In this document: positions 51,900 through 60,147 of the stretch, in pieces
Layout of the letters: each line of letters starts with the position of its first letter
How positions within the stretch are numbered: position 1 is the first letter of the stretch
Notes under the pieces: generated by a model
The model's database searches: none
What the model saw: only the letters and a program-made list of their open reading frames with translations
Told to the model about the DNA's origin: nothing
Position numbers and translations under genes: made by a program
Assembly (NCBI RefSeq): GCF_016909495.1
Contig: NZ_JAFBFW010000008.1
Location: 124,001 to 188,000 of the forward strand
Reading direction: 5' to 3'
Length of the DNA stretch: 64,000 bases
Source: Pantoea coffeiphila
GTDB lineage: Bacteria; Pseudomonadota; Gammaproteobacteria; Enterobacterales; Enterobacteriaceae

Positions 51900-52897
51900 G
51901 CAGCAAAGAAATTTCCCTCAAGCCGACAGCATCTGTCCGGCACCAGCTGTTTGATTTTCTCTATAAGTGGGGAATGTTGCTGACGGTAGCGGCGCTGATT
52001 ATCGGTTTTGGCCTGGCATCAGACAGCTTCCTGGAACCGAGTAACATCATCAATATTCTGCGATCTATCGCTATCGTGACGGTGATTGCGATTGGCGTAT
52101 CAATATCGCTGACTATCGGCGGTTTTGATCTCTCCGTCGGCTCAACCGCATCGCTGGCCAACTCGCTGGTGATCTCCTTCTTCGTCTGGTACGGGTTTGG
52201 CCCCACGGCGGCGATTGCACTGACGCTGCTGCTCTGTACGTTGGTTGGCTTGTTTAATGCCTTTATGATCGTCGTGCTGAAGATCCCTGACATGCTGGCC
52301 ACGCTCGCCAGCCTGTTTGTGGTGCAGGGTGTGGCGATGACCTACAGCTTTGGCGGCTCCATTACCGAAAACATGGTGTTACCAAGCGGTGATATGGCCG
52401 AAGGCACCATTCCGGCGGTGTTCTCGCTGCTGGGTCAGGTGCCGATTATCGTTATCGTGATGTTGGTGGTGACGGTACTCGCGCAGCTGCTGCTCTCACT
52501 GACCAAGCACGGGCGCCGCATGTACGCCATCGGCGGCAATCCTGAGGCAGCGCGCCTGTCCGGTATCCGTACCAATCGCTATCGCGTGGTGGCGTACGTT
52601 ATCGCCTCGCTGCTGGCCGGGCTGGGTGGCATTCTGCTGGCTTCCCGTATCGGTTCTTCGCAGGTTAACGCCGGTGGTGGGTACTTAATGGATGCCGTTG
52701 CCGCAGCGTGGATTGGGCTTTCTCTGGCCGGTGCCGGGAAGCCAAACGCGCTGGGAACCCTACTTGGTGCGGTGATCCTCGGCGTGCTGCAAAACGGTCT
52801 GGTGATGCTGTCCGTTCCCTACTACGCCATGGATATTATTAAAGGCCTGGTACTGGCGGTAGCGCTGGCAATAACCTACGTTCAGCGCCGGCAGTAG
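51896..52897 (+). CDS. Sugar ABC transporter permease (RbsC type)
   Basis: A 333-residue inner-membrane permease with eight to ten helices. Family motifs are GGFDLSVGSTASLANSLV, LKIPDMLATLASLFVVQGVAM, YAIGGNPEAARLSGIRTNRYRVVAYV and GGGYLMDAVAAAWIG. It starts with GTG inside the ATPase stop codon, so the two are coupled. The operon ends here with a terminator. The transported sugar is unknown. Confidence 0.92.
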   Translation: MSSKEISLKPTASVRHQLFDFLYKWGMLLTVAALIIGFGLASDSFLEPSNIINILRSIAIVTVIAIGVSISLTIGGFDLSVGSTASLANSLVISFFVWYGFGPTAAIALTLLLCTLVGLFNAFMIVVLKIPDMLATLASLFVVQGVAMTYSFGGSITENMVLPSGDMAEGTIPAVFSLLGQVPIIVIVMLVVTVLAQLLLSLTKHGRRMYAIGGNPEAARLSGIRTNRYRVVAYVIASLLAGLGGILLASRIGSSQVNAGGGYLMDAVAAAWIGLSLAGAGKPNALGTLLGAVILGVLQNGLVMLSVPYYAMDIIKGLVLAVALAITYVQRRQ

Positions 52898-52924
52898 TTG
52901 CCGAGCACCCCTCTTCATTCAGAT

Positions 52925-52962
52925 AAAACGGTTTATGTGCCCTGCGCAATAAGCCGTTTTTT
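52925..52962 (+). terminator. Terminator between the ABC operon and the fidL-like gene
   Basis: AAAACGGTTTAT-11 nt-ATAAGCCGTTTTTT: stem of about 12 bp with one G-U pair and a T-run on the plus strand. Its complementary A-run also allows use by the convergent gene. Confidence 0.8.
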
Positions 52963-53444
52963 CATTCATCATTGCAAACATACAGCGGAGTCGTCAGCCC
53001 TGAAACCAGCCATGCATCGTCATTAAATCGCGTCAGATACAGGATGAAGGATTTGCTCTTCATCAGATTACGGTAAAACACCTCATCCGGAGCCGTATCT
53101 GTTTGACTGACGTTACTCTGCTCCCAGGTCAGTTCAAGTGCGTGGTTTTCAGGATGATAGCGATAATCCATTAACAGCGTTCTGCTCAGTATGAAACGCC
53201 CCTCAGGCGCCACCAGACGGCCGGTATAAAGTAATGCCAGACGTTTGCTGCCCAATGTTGTCAGGCTCAGACGCCCCTCCATATGTGCCAATGCATCAGG
53301 CTGTCTTATCTCAATATCCACCTTTGCACTACAGGAGAGCACCAGTTTATCCTCAGCAAAGTCGGCATTTTTTTTGCCCTGGATGGTAATGCCTCCCACA
53401 GTGACAACCAGAATAACAAAGCAGAAAAGAAGTATTTTCTTCAT
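52962..53444 (-). CDS. FidL-like membrane/periplasmic protein
   Basis: A 160-residue protein with one N-terminal hydrophobic segment (ILLFCFVILVVTVGGI) and a periplasmic domain with LVLSCSAKVDIE near the start and the pair YRNLMKSKSFILYLTRF and PLYVCNDE at the end. It resembles FidL, the small partner encoded next to the ToxR-like regulator MarT in Salmonella SPI-3. Its start overlaps the regulator stop by 4 bp, the same order as marT-fidL. It probably senses or stabilises the regulator, as ToxS does for ToxR. Confidence 0.7.
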   Translation of the reverse strand: MKKILLFCFVILVVTVGGITIQGKKNADFAEDKLVLSCSAKVDIEIRQPDALAHMEGRLSLTTLGSKRLALLYTGRLVAPEGRFILSRTLLMDYRYHPENHALELTWEQSNVSQTDTAPDEVFYRNLMKSKSFILYLTRFNDDAWLVSGLTTPLYVCNDE

Positions 53445-54268
53445 GGTTTTTGTATGGTTAGTGAAAGATAGTTCTCACATTTCGATTTATTATCTCTCTG
53501 ATCGGAGAAACATTGCACAAGAAAAGTGGCCTGCTGATTATGTTCGGCGTCGTTTATAAATTGAGTCGCCTTCAGATAAATGCGACTCCTTTTATTAATA
53601 CAGTTAATATTTTTTTCATTAATGATTTTCTTAACGATATTCATTTTATTCTTATCAACAATTCTGTCACCTGATTCTAAATCAACAACATGGCACAGCC
53701 CGACTGAAGAAAATGCGCTTTTATCACTGGATAAAAAACCATCCTGAAATTGAAATTTTATAATAACCAACGAGAACAAAATAACTGCCAGAGTAATGAA
53801 GTTGATATTAAAAATTTCCCTCCTGATGAAAGTATTTATGAAGCATCGAAATCTTCTTAAATTACCTTCTCTGGTATCAGGCTGTAATTCTGCAACATTC
53901 TCTACTTCTTCAATTTTTTCCTGTTGTTCACACTGGCTTTCACCGACTATCAACACCTCAGCATCAAGCCTGAATCCCTCTCTTGGAGAGGTAATAATGA
54001 TATCCTCTAATCCCAGCTGCGAAAAAATCTTTCTCAGAAAACTGATATGATTACTGAGGTTGTTGCTGGAGGGAATTAACCCGTGATTCCCCCAAACATT
54101 TTGTAGCAACTCATCACGCGTCAACGTCATACCTGAATGAGTAACTAGTTCATTTAAAAGCCTGCAGCCAGGTTTTGAAAGCTGTATCGGAATATTTTCA
54201 CCATCTAACAGAATCAGTATTCCAACGCAAGCATCAAATTCTACCAAATCATTTATCAAGTATTTCAT
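53441..54268 (-). CDS. ToxR/CadC/MarT-like membrane-bound transcriptional regulator
   Basis: A 275-residue one-component regulator. The N-terminal OmpR-type winged helix (residues about 20-100) contains LSKPGCRLLNELVTHSGMTLTRDELLQNVWG, NNLSNHISFLRKIF and ITSPREGFRLD. A linker, one membrane helix near residue 155 (FITLAVILFSLVIIKF) and a periplasmic domain with several Cys follow. The lower GC content and the fidL-like partner suggest acquisition with the fimbrial island. It is divergent from the PapI/FaeA-like gene and may control adhesin genes, as MarT controls misL in Salmonella. Confidence 0.82.
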   Translation of the reverse strand: MKYLINDLVEFDACVGILILLDGENIPIQLSKPGCRLLNELVTHSGMTLTRDELLQNVWGNHGLIPSSNNLSNHISFLRKIFSQLGLEDIIITSPREGFRLDAEVLIVGESQCEQQEKIEEVENVAELQPDTREGNLRRFRCFINTFIRREIFNINFITLAVILFSLVIIKFQFQDGFLSSDKSAFSSVGLCHVVDLESGDRIVDKNKMNIVKKIINEKNINCINKRSRIYLKATQFINDAEHNQQATFLVQCFSDQRDNKSKCENYLSLTIQKP

Positions 54269-54635
54269 TAGGTATCTTTATGTGAGGGTTCATTGATACA
54301 TGTATGAATATCATTTCCTTTAAGATAAAAACGATCTCACCCGACATCTTTAACTCCTTATTAATAATAACCATTCACTTAATCGTTAGGCTTTTAAGTC
54401 ATGCCATATCTTAATTTTGCGAGTTAATATTCTTAACAACTAAGATTTACAACGAAAAAACAGGATATTATGCTAATATAATTTATTAAAATGGATTTTT
54501 ATTATGTAATTTTTAACTAATTGATATTAAGTTTTGATTTCTGACAACAAAAGTTATCATTGAGCCACTTGATTATCAGGGGGTTTGTTTTTTATTAATC
54601 GGCAGGAGCCGGGTTTACTAAGAAGGAGTTATAAA
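54269..54635. other. AT-rich divergent regulatory region
   Basis: A 367-bp stretch between the ToxR-like gene and the PapI/FaeA-like gene, with very low GC, long A/T runs and a single GATC site at about 54330. No gene is seen. It probably contains both promoters and is a candidate target for H-NS silencing. Confidence 0.5.
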
Positions 54636-54896
54636 ATGATTGAATCCACCAGGGGTTTTCAAAGAGCAACATCCGTTGAGCGTGTTATCAATGCACTTCA
54701 TGATTTTTTTAAAGAAAGTGATTCAAATGATGATGCCACGGCATATGCCAGTACCAGAGATATCGCCGACAGATCTGAACTCAGCATCTATAATGCACGG
54801 CATATTTTAATCAAGCTGGAAAAAGAAGGCGTTATTACTTCCGTTAAGCAGCGGAAGAGTCTTTACTGGAATAAAACCGACTCATTCACGGATTAA
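54636..54896 (+). CDS. PapI/FaeA-like fimbrial regulator
   Basis: An 86-residue winged-helix protein. The core STRDIADRSELSIYNARHILIKLEKEGVI, followed by KQRKSLYWN, has the PapI/FaeA pattern (a sensing helix, the ARxxLxxLEKxG recognition helix and a basic wing ending in YW). In pap-type systems this protein works with Lrp in phase-variable control of pili. The ATG at 54636 has a strong AAGGAG site; the open frame starts at 54585. It converges on the coiled-coil FKBP gene, with a terminator between. Confidence 0.75.
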   Translation: MIESTRGFQRATSVERVINALHDFFKESDSNDDATAYASTRDIADRSELSIYNARHILIKLEKEGVITSVKQRKSLYWNKTDSFTD

Positions 54897-54911
54897 CTCA
54901 AACATAAAATG

Positions 54912-54950
54912 ACGCATTCAGTATCAGTACTACTGAATGCGTATTTTTAT
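54912..54950. terminator. Strong terminator after the PapI/FaeA-like gene
   Basis: Perfect 12-bp stem ACGCATTCAGTA / TACTGAATGCGT with a 7-nt loop, followed by ATTTTTATTTT. It lies between two convergent genes. Confidence 0.88.
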
Positions 54951-54977
54951 TTTCTCAATAACCATTCCGCATCATCG

Positions 54978-57953
54978 TTACTTTTTCTCACGTCCTGGAT
55001 AAACATCTGAAACGCGCAGATCGTAAACCATAGTCGCATTAGGTGGTACCTTTGGCGGATATCCTTTATCACCATAAGCCAGCGCAGGTGGAACCACTAT
55101 GGTAATCGAGCCATGGTTTTTAAGCTTAGATAACGCCTCTCGGAATACCGGCGGGAATGCTGATATCGGCTGAGATAAAACAATGCCTTTCGCATCCATA
55201 TCCTCAACAACCATACCATTTGCCAGACTCTCTTTGACAACAACGTCAATTGTTGCACCAGCAGGAATAGGCGTATCGCCCGTATACCCTATACGATACC
55301 AAAAACCAGATTCACTTTTTTTGACATTTTTCTGTTTAGTAAAATTATCTATGAACTTTTTAGTCGATTTATCTAAATCGCCCATGTATTTCTCACGACC
55401 CGATTTCACCCGTTCGCTGATGTTCATTAATGCCTTATGCAACTCAGCCGGAGGAAGCTTTTCCTTACCCTGGAATGAATCGATGATCCCAGCAAGAACG
55501 CTCGGCTTGTCGCTATCCGTTGATGCCCAGTTACGGTTTTCGGCCTGGAGCTGAAGGATCTCTGTTCCAAGAGAAACACCTATTGCATATGCTTCACGGG
55601 TTGATTTCTTCTTCAGCGTTTCAGTCGTCACCTCCAGTAAGCCTTTAGCTTTGGATGAGGCACTCTGCTTTGTCGCTTCGGTAAGCTCGGCCTGAGTTGC
55701 ATCCAGTTTTAACTGTAGCTCTTTAATCTTATTCTCTGCCACCTTGTAATCTGCAGTGGACATTGAATCATCAGTTTTGGCAACATCTCCGGTTGAAACG
55801 GCCTTTTTCTGCAACATCAACGCAGTATCTAACTGCCCCTGAAGTGCTTTGATTTTCAGCTGGCTATCAGCCAACTGAGCCGAGCCAGGCACGTTATCAA
55901 GCTGATGTTGTAATTTATCTTTTTCTGACTGAATCGCTGCATGCTGTGCCTGAACTGCCGACAGCTCCTGTTGTAAAGATTTAACCTTATTCTCAGCGGC
56001 TGCCTTTTCCGTCATTAATGTCGCATTACTGGCCTGCATCTGTTCGCTAGTGATGTTACCTTTTTTCTGTAACAGCATGGCGGTATCAAGCTGTGCCTGA
56101 AGCGCTTTTATTTTTTGCTGGCTATCAGCCAGCTGGGCCTCAGTTGGCGCTTTCTCCAGCCGATGCTGTAATTGCTCTTTTTCACCTGCTACAGTTTTTC
56201 GCTGCTGCTCGGCAGCGGCGAGCTTATCCTGCAACTCTTTCATTTGCGCGGATAAAGCCGAACTGTGTTGTTCATTGCTTTTGAGTTCGCCCTGCAGTTT
56301 CTGCTGGAATTCCTGCTTTTCAGCGAGCAGAGCAGTCTGCTGAATCTGTAATGCATTCAGCTTTTCCTGTAGCGCCTTAATTGTATTATCAGCCAATTGT
56401 TTCTCTGCCAGTAGAACGACATTGCTCGCTTTCACCTGCTGACTGGCGCTGATTTCCTTTTTCTGCAGCAGTATAGCGTTGGCATCCAACTCACTTTGCA
56501 GGGCCTTAACCTTCTGCTGGCTGTCAGCCAGCTGCGCAGGAGTGGGAGCATGCTCAAGCTGACGCTGAAGTTTTTCTTTATCTGCCAAAAGAACCGCTTG
56601 CTGATGCTGGGCGGCGGTCAATTTATCCTGCAGCTCTTTAAGCTGAACGGCAATCGCTGCGCTATTTTCCTCTTTGCTAAGCAGATTGTTTTGCAGTTTT
56701 TGCTGAAGCTGCTGTTGCTCAGACTGCAGAGTTGCTTGTTGAATTTGGGACGCGGCGAGTTTTTCCTGTAGAACTTTGATCTTATCTTCCGCTGATTTTT
56801 TCTCAGCGATGAACATTTCGCTGCTTGATTTAGCCTGCTCAGTGGCGCTGCGTTCTTGTTTCTGTAGCAGCTGAGCACTGGCATCCAACTGATTTTTTAG
56901 CTTAACAACCTGCTGCTGGCTCTCGGCAAGTTGAGCGGGCGTCGGAGCAGCCGTCAGCTGTTGCTGCAGCTGTTGCTTTTCATTTTGTAAATCGGTGAGT
57001 TGCTGCTGCCGGGTGGCCAGTTCATCCTGCAGTTTATTTTGCTGTTTTTTTACTCGCTCAAGCGTTTCGCTCACGCTACTGTGGCCGGAGATCTGCAACA
57101 TAAGCTGCTTATTATCGTCAGCATACTGCTTATTCTCGCTCTCTAACTTGCGCATGGAATTTTCAAGTTGTTGAACCTGCGCTGACGCTTGTGATGCTTT
57201 CTGACGGCTTGTAGCAAGATCTGATTCCAGACGATCGTTTTGCTTGTTCAACGTTTCCAGTTTTGTACTCAGCGATGTTTCACGTACGTTGTCGCTCTGA
57301 GAACGGCTATTCTTTAGAACCACAATTTTGTTCTGTAATTCATCAAGCTGTAATTTCAGCTCTTTTTGCTTTTCTTGCATCGCAGCTTCAGCCAGCCGGG
57401 CATTTGCCGCACGCTGATTAGCCTGCTTCAGATTTTCAGCAAGAGTGCCAGGAGCAGGACGTAAAGTGAATGTCCTGTAAAGGCTCTCAATCATATTCTG
57501 AACCATCTGCACATCCTGCGGTGAAGCCGCTGGAATAGCTGCCGCTGCGGCGGACGCTTTATCAGCTGCCTGCTGTAGTGTAGAAAGTTGCTTTTCAAGT
57601 TTTTGAATGGTCTGACTTTGCGCCGCAATCTCCTGCTCTTTTTGCGCAACATGCCCTTTTAGCTGTAACAGCTGACGCCGTTCAGGCTCAGTCATCAGCG
57701 GCTGATTGACCACAGGTGCAAGTACAGGTTTTTTAGGCACAGACGAGCCTTTACGCTCCGACTGAGGCGCTTTTTTGGCGGGTTTGTACCGCGGAATGTC
57801 GGTTTGTTCTTGCTGATACTTACGCGCAAACTGAAGAACTGCCGGTGCTTCATTCGGCTCAGCATAGGCCGGCCGGCCAACAACCGTCAGGCTAAATATG
57901 AGCAACGCAATCTGAGAATGAACAAAAGGGAATGCGCCTGGCTTACGATTCAT
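54978..57953 (-). CDS. Large periplasmic coiled-coil protein with C-terminal FKBP-type PPIase domain
   Basis: A 991-residue precursor. Signal peptide about 1-31 (ending GRPAYA); basic linker to about 80; long Gln/Lys-rich coiled coil, about 90-770, containing four internal repeats that begin at residues 337, 470, 602 and 689 with (A/V)P-x-x-AQLA-(D/E)-SQ. Then comes an FkpA/Mip-type N-terminal domain (EAYAIGVSLGTEIL ... IIDSFQGKEKLPPAELHKALM, about 785-875) and an FKBP domain (about 880-985) with VPPALAYGDKGYPPKVPPNA. The FD and GW active-site motifs of FkpA are replaced. It starts inside the lipoprotein stop (ATGA) in an operon with LuxR, next to fimbrial genes. I do not recognise this architecture. 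Confidence 0.85.
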   Translation of the reverse strand: MNRKPGAFPFVHSQIALLIFSLTVVGRPAYAEPNEAPAVLQFARKYQQEQTDIPRYKPAKKAPQSERKGSSVPKKPVLAPVVNQPLMTEPERRQLLQLKGHVAQKEQEIAAQSQTIQKLEKQLSTLQQAADKASAAAAAIPAASPQDVQMVQNMIESLYRTFTLRPAPGTLAENLKQANQRAANARLAEAAMQEKQKELKLQLDELQNKIVVLKNSRSQSDNVRETSLSTKLETLNKQNDRLESDLATSRQKASQASAQVQQLENSMRKLESENKQYADDNKQLMLQISGHSSVSETLERVKKQQNKLQDELATRQQQLTDLQNEKQQLQQQLTAAPTPAQLAESQQQVVKLKNQLDASAQLLQKQERSATEQAKSSSEMFIAEKKSAEDKIKVLQEKLAASQIQQATLQSEQQQLQQKLQNNLLSKEENSAAIAVQLKELQDKLTAAQHQQAVLLADKEKLQRQLEHAPTPAQLADSQQKVKALQSELDANAILLQKKEISASQQVKASNVVLLAEKQLADNTIKALQEKLNALQIQQTALLAEKQEFQQKLQGELKSNEQHSSALSAQMKELQDKLAAAEQQRKTVAGEKEQLQHRLEKAPTEAQLADSQQKIKALQAQLDTAMLLQKKGNITSEQMQASNATLMTEKAAAENKVKSLQQELSAVQAQHAAIQSEKDKLQHQLDNVPGSAQLADSQLKIKALQGQLDTALMLQKKAVSTGDVAKTDDSMSTADYKVAENKIKELQLKLDATQAELTEATKQSASSKAKGLLEVTTETLKKKSTREAYAIGVSLGTEILQLQAENRNWASTDSDKPSVLAGIIDSFQGKEKLPPAELHKALMNISERVKSGREKYMGDLDKSTKKFIDNFTKQKNVKKSESGFWYRIGYTGDTPIPAGATIDVVVKESLANGMVVEDMDAKGIVLSQPISAFPPVFREALSKLKNHGSITIVVPPALAYGDKGYPPKVPPNATMVYDLRVSDVYPGREKK

Positions 57954-58462
57954 GGACGAGCCTCACCTCGGCGCGTCAGTCCATCCAGTAGTGTTTGAGC
58001 GATCTGAGCGCAAAGCAGATTAGCGCGATATCGATACAGGGCATCTACCGTGTCCTGCGTATCGGCATTAATTTTTTGGCGGAGGTTAGCGTATTGAGCG
58101 GCCCCATTCATCAGATAATCGAAAGAGTTACGCATACGCGTGTACTGCGCCGGGCTCATCACTTTCAGTGCCTCCAACTGAGACTGGCACTGCTGCAGCT
58201 TTTCACTTTCCGTCTTATATTTTTCGCTATGAGTCTCTGCATTGATATTCTGTTGGGCAAGCACAGGCTTTCCGCTATCAACATCAGAGGAAGCAGGTGT
58301 AGCCCCAATGGGGGCAGATTGCACTTGCGCGGTATTGGATGATGAACGGACCATCGATTTACCTGAATCTGATGTGGTCTGACAACCCAATAAAAAAAAT
58401 GCAAAAAATAATATCGCATTATTTCTTGCATACAAAAATAAATTGGAAGATGTTTTAATCAT
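57950..58462 (-). CDS. Putative lipoprotein, partner of the coiled-coil FKBP protein
   Basis: A 170-residue protein with a lipoprotein signal (ILFFAFFLLGC, lipobox LLGC) and QTTSDSGKS after the cysteine. A Ser-rich linker precedes a helical C-terminal half (SEKYKTESEKLQQCQSQLEALK ... FDYLMNGAAQYANLRQKINADTQDTVDALYRYRANLLCAQIAQTLL). There are two further cysteines. No family is recognised. It overlaps the coiled-coil gene by 4 bp and lies 11 bp after the LuxR gene, so the three form one operon. A role in anchoring the coiled-coil protein is inferred. Confidence 0.75.
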   Translation of the reverse strand: MIKTSSNLFLYARNNAILFFAFFLLGCQTTSDSGKSMVRSSSNTAQVQSAPIGATPASSDVDSGKPVLAQQNINAETHSEKYKTESEKLQQCQSQLEALKVMSPAQYTRMRNSFDYLMNGAAQYANLRQKINADTQDTVDALYRYRANLLCAQIAQTLLDGLTRRGEARP

Positions 58463-58473
58463 GAATTTCTCAG

Positions 58474-59103
58474 TTATTTTTCACGGGCACGCCATGATTC
58501 ACACCACCCTTCCTGGAGAAGCCAATAGTTCAGCTCGGCAGGACGAATCATGTTTAGCTTAGACATAATATTTCGTTTATGAGCGCTGACGGTTTTTTCA
58601 CTAATGTGAAGAAAACGAGCCACCGCTCCATTACTAATACCCCGAGCGAGATAACGCAGTATCTCCGTCTCACGCCTGGTAAGATTGTTTTTAGATCGTA
58701 CTGAACACGGTGGTATTAAAATGTTACGTAAATCAGATTGTGGTTCAAGATGACTACGAATAGCAGTAGCGACATCATCAACGGATTGATCTCTGTATAA
58801 TGATGTATACTGATTTAATTTGCTGATTTTCAGAGCATTTGCTGTATTATTCGATGCAACATCATGAATGATAAATACGCTCAATACACGAGAAGCCAGT
58901 CTGCGATTCAAATAATGAAGATTTGCAACTGATACCGTGTCCGCAGACAAAAATATTAACTTTGCCCGGCTGTTAAAAACACAATCGGTAAACTCCACGT
59001 TCAATCCCATTGACGAAGAGTTATCACTGATGCAATTCATTAGCCCTTCAGCAAAAAAGCGATTAGGGTCATTGATCACAACTGTTAAATGGTTTCTTTT
59101 CAT
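58474..59103 (-). CDS. LuxR/FixJ-type response-regulator-like protein
   Basis: A 209-residue regulator with a C-terminal LuxR helix-turn-helix (LTRRETEILRYLARGISNGAVARFLHISEKTVSAHKRNIMSKLNM). The N-terminal domain starts like a receiver (LTVVINDPNRFFAEGL) but lacks the usual acidic pocket and phospho-Asp, so it is probably not a phosphorelay target. Such proteins commonly regulate fimbrial operons. It is the first gene of the operon with the lipoprotein and coiled-coil FKBP genes. Confidence 0.85.
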   Translation of the reverse strand: MKRNHLTVVINDPNRFFAEGLMNCISDNSSSMGLNVEFTDCVFNSRAKLIFLSADTVSVANLHYLNRRLASRVLSVFIIHDVASNNTANALKISKLNQYTSLYRDQSVDDVATAIRSHLEPQSDLRNILIPPCSVRSKNNLTRRETEILRYLARGISNGAVARFLHISEKTVSAHKRNIMSKLNMIRPAELNYWLLQEGWCESWRAREK

Positions 59104-59424
59104 AAATAGATCCTAATGTTATCCCTAACCCGAGAAGTTGTTTTTAATCTCAACAACTCCCCCTGCTATCTCCTGATGGCAATCGTTGGGATTGTATCCC
59201 AGAGAATTTAATAAAAAAAGCAAGGCGTCATTAATACATAAATTGCGATATATTATATCGCGCATTATTTGTTGATGGTTTAGATCGTCGCAAGCTATTA
59301 ATTTTTATTTTAATGGCGATGTTTAATTTCTTACTTAATGACATATTTTTAAGCAAGAAATCATCTGCCGACACAGAGTAAAACATGCTGTTTTAACTGG
59401 AAAAATCAAAATTAAAAAAGGAAG
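59104..59424. other. AT-rich region upstream of the LuxR operon
   Basis: Very AT-rich 320-bp stretch between the fimbrial operon terminator and the LuxR gene. It contains a run of short A/T repeats (TATATTATATCG) and no reading frame of note. It presumably holds the LuxR-operon promoter. Confidence 0.5.
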
Positions 59425-59484
59425 GTGTTGCTGAGCGTCTTTTTAATGTTTTTAAAAATTAATGTCAAGACGCTCAGCCAACAC
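59425..59484 (-). terminator. Large inverted repeat ending the fimbrial operon
   Basis: Arms GTGTTGCTGAGCGTCTT and AAGACGCTCAGCCAACAC pair over 17 bp with one bulged base and a 25-nt AT-rich loop. On the minus strand the hairpin is followed by TTCCTTTTTT, so it can end the transcript of the pilin genes. Confidence 0.7.
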
Positions 59485-59489
59485 GCAGC

Positions 59490-59519
59490 TTAGAAAGAGT
59501 AACCGATGCCGGAGAGATT
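59490..59519 (-). pseudogene. Possible 3' remnant of an outer-membrane beta-barrel gene
   Basis: On the minus strand a stop-bounded segment reads NLSGIGYSF followed by TAA. An aromatic-alternating end with terminal Phe is the C-terminal signature of outer-membrane barrels (OmpX/Ail type). Only nine codons remain after an upstream stop, so it is at most a relic. It could also be chance. Confidence 0.25.
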
Positions 59520-59566
59520 TTATTTCTTTATAACCGTTCGATTACCAAAATCATTGAGTCGTTGAT

Positions 59567-60133
59567 TCACTCATACTCAAGATAGAATGTTGCAACAGCG
59601 GTAAACGGCCCTAAGACAATGTTTTTTTTGGTCAAAGCCTCCGGCTCGGCCTGAATGTAAGCCTGAAAGAAAATTTCATTGCTCCCTGCTTTCAGTTGAT
59701 AATCTGAAGTCTTTTTACCGAGCGCAAGAGGTGAACCATCAGCCGTTTCAAGCCCAACCGCAATGCCTGATGTTTTCCCTCCCTCCGTTATCGCAAGGAG
59801 GTCAGGCAGTGCAAGGCTTCTCTGTCCATCGAAAGATATTCTTACATTCTTGCCTACGCTTAAATCGCACTCCGAAAGCAATAAACTGAATGGGCGAGAA
59901 TATGATCGCCCATAAACATAAAGTGACTTTTCGATAACAGAATTGAAATTAAGTTCACGCGATTCATTACCCTCATCGATAATGCAGGGTTGAGCAACTA
60001 ACTGTCCCGAGAAACGCAGATTATCTGCACCGCTATTATCCTCAGCTGCATATGCAGATGAGCCAGCTGCTAAGGCTGTCATCAGCAGGCTGGTATATAA
60101 AAACGATCGGCTAAATCTGAGATGTCTTTTCAT
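59567..60133 (-). CDS. Fimbrial pilin subunit (last of the operon)
   Basis: A 188-residue chaperone/usher-type pilin. The signal peptide ends AAGSSAYA; the mature part begins with the pilin pattern LRFSGQLVAQPCIIDEGNE and has a second Cys in LSECDLSVGKNVRISFDGQ. The C-terminal beta zipper ends with the penultimate Tyr (TFYLEYE). It is probably a minor or tip-adaptor subunit. It follows the preceding pilin by 14 bp. Confidence 0.88.
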   Translation of the reverse strand: MKRHLRFSRSFLYTSLLMTALAAGSSAYAAEDNSGADNLRFSGQLVAQPCIIDEGNESRELNFNSVIEKSLYVYGRSYSRPFSLLLSECDLSVGKNVRISFDGQRSLALPDLLAITEGGKTSGIAVGLETADGSPLALGKKTSDYQLKAGSNEIFFQAYIQAEPEALTKKNIVLGPFTAVATFYLEYE

Positions 60134-60147
60134 CCAGCCTGCTCCAG

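Noticed and set aside
59104-59566. tRNA or stable RNA gene in the AT-rich gap
   Set aside because: No cloverleaf or conserved TTC stem sequence was found; only the terminator-like inverted repeat is supported.
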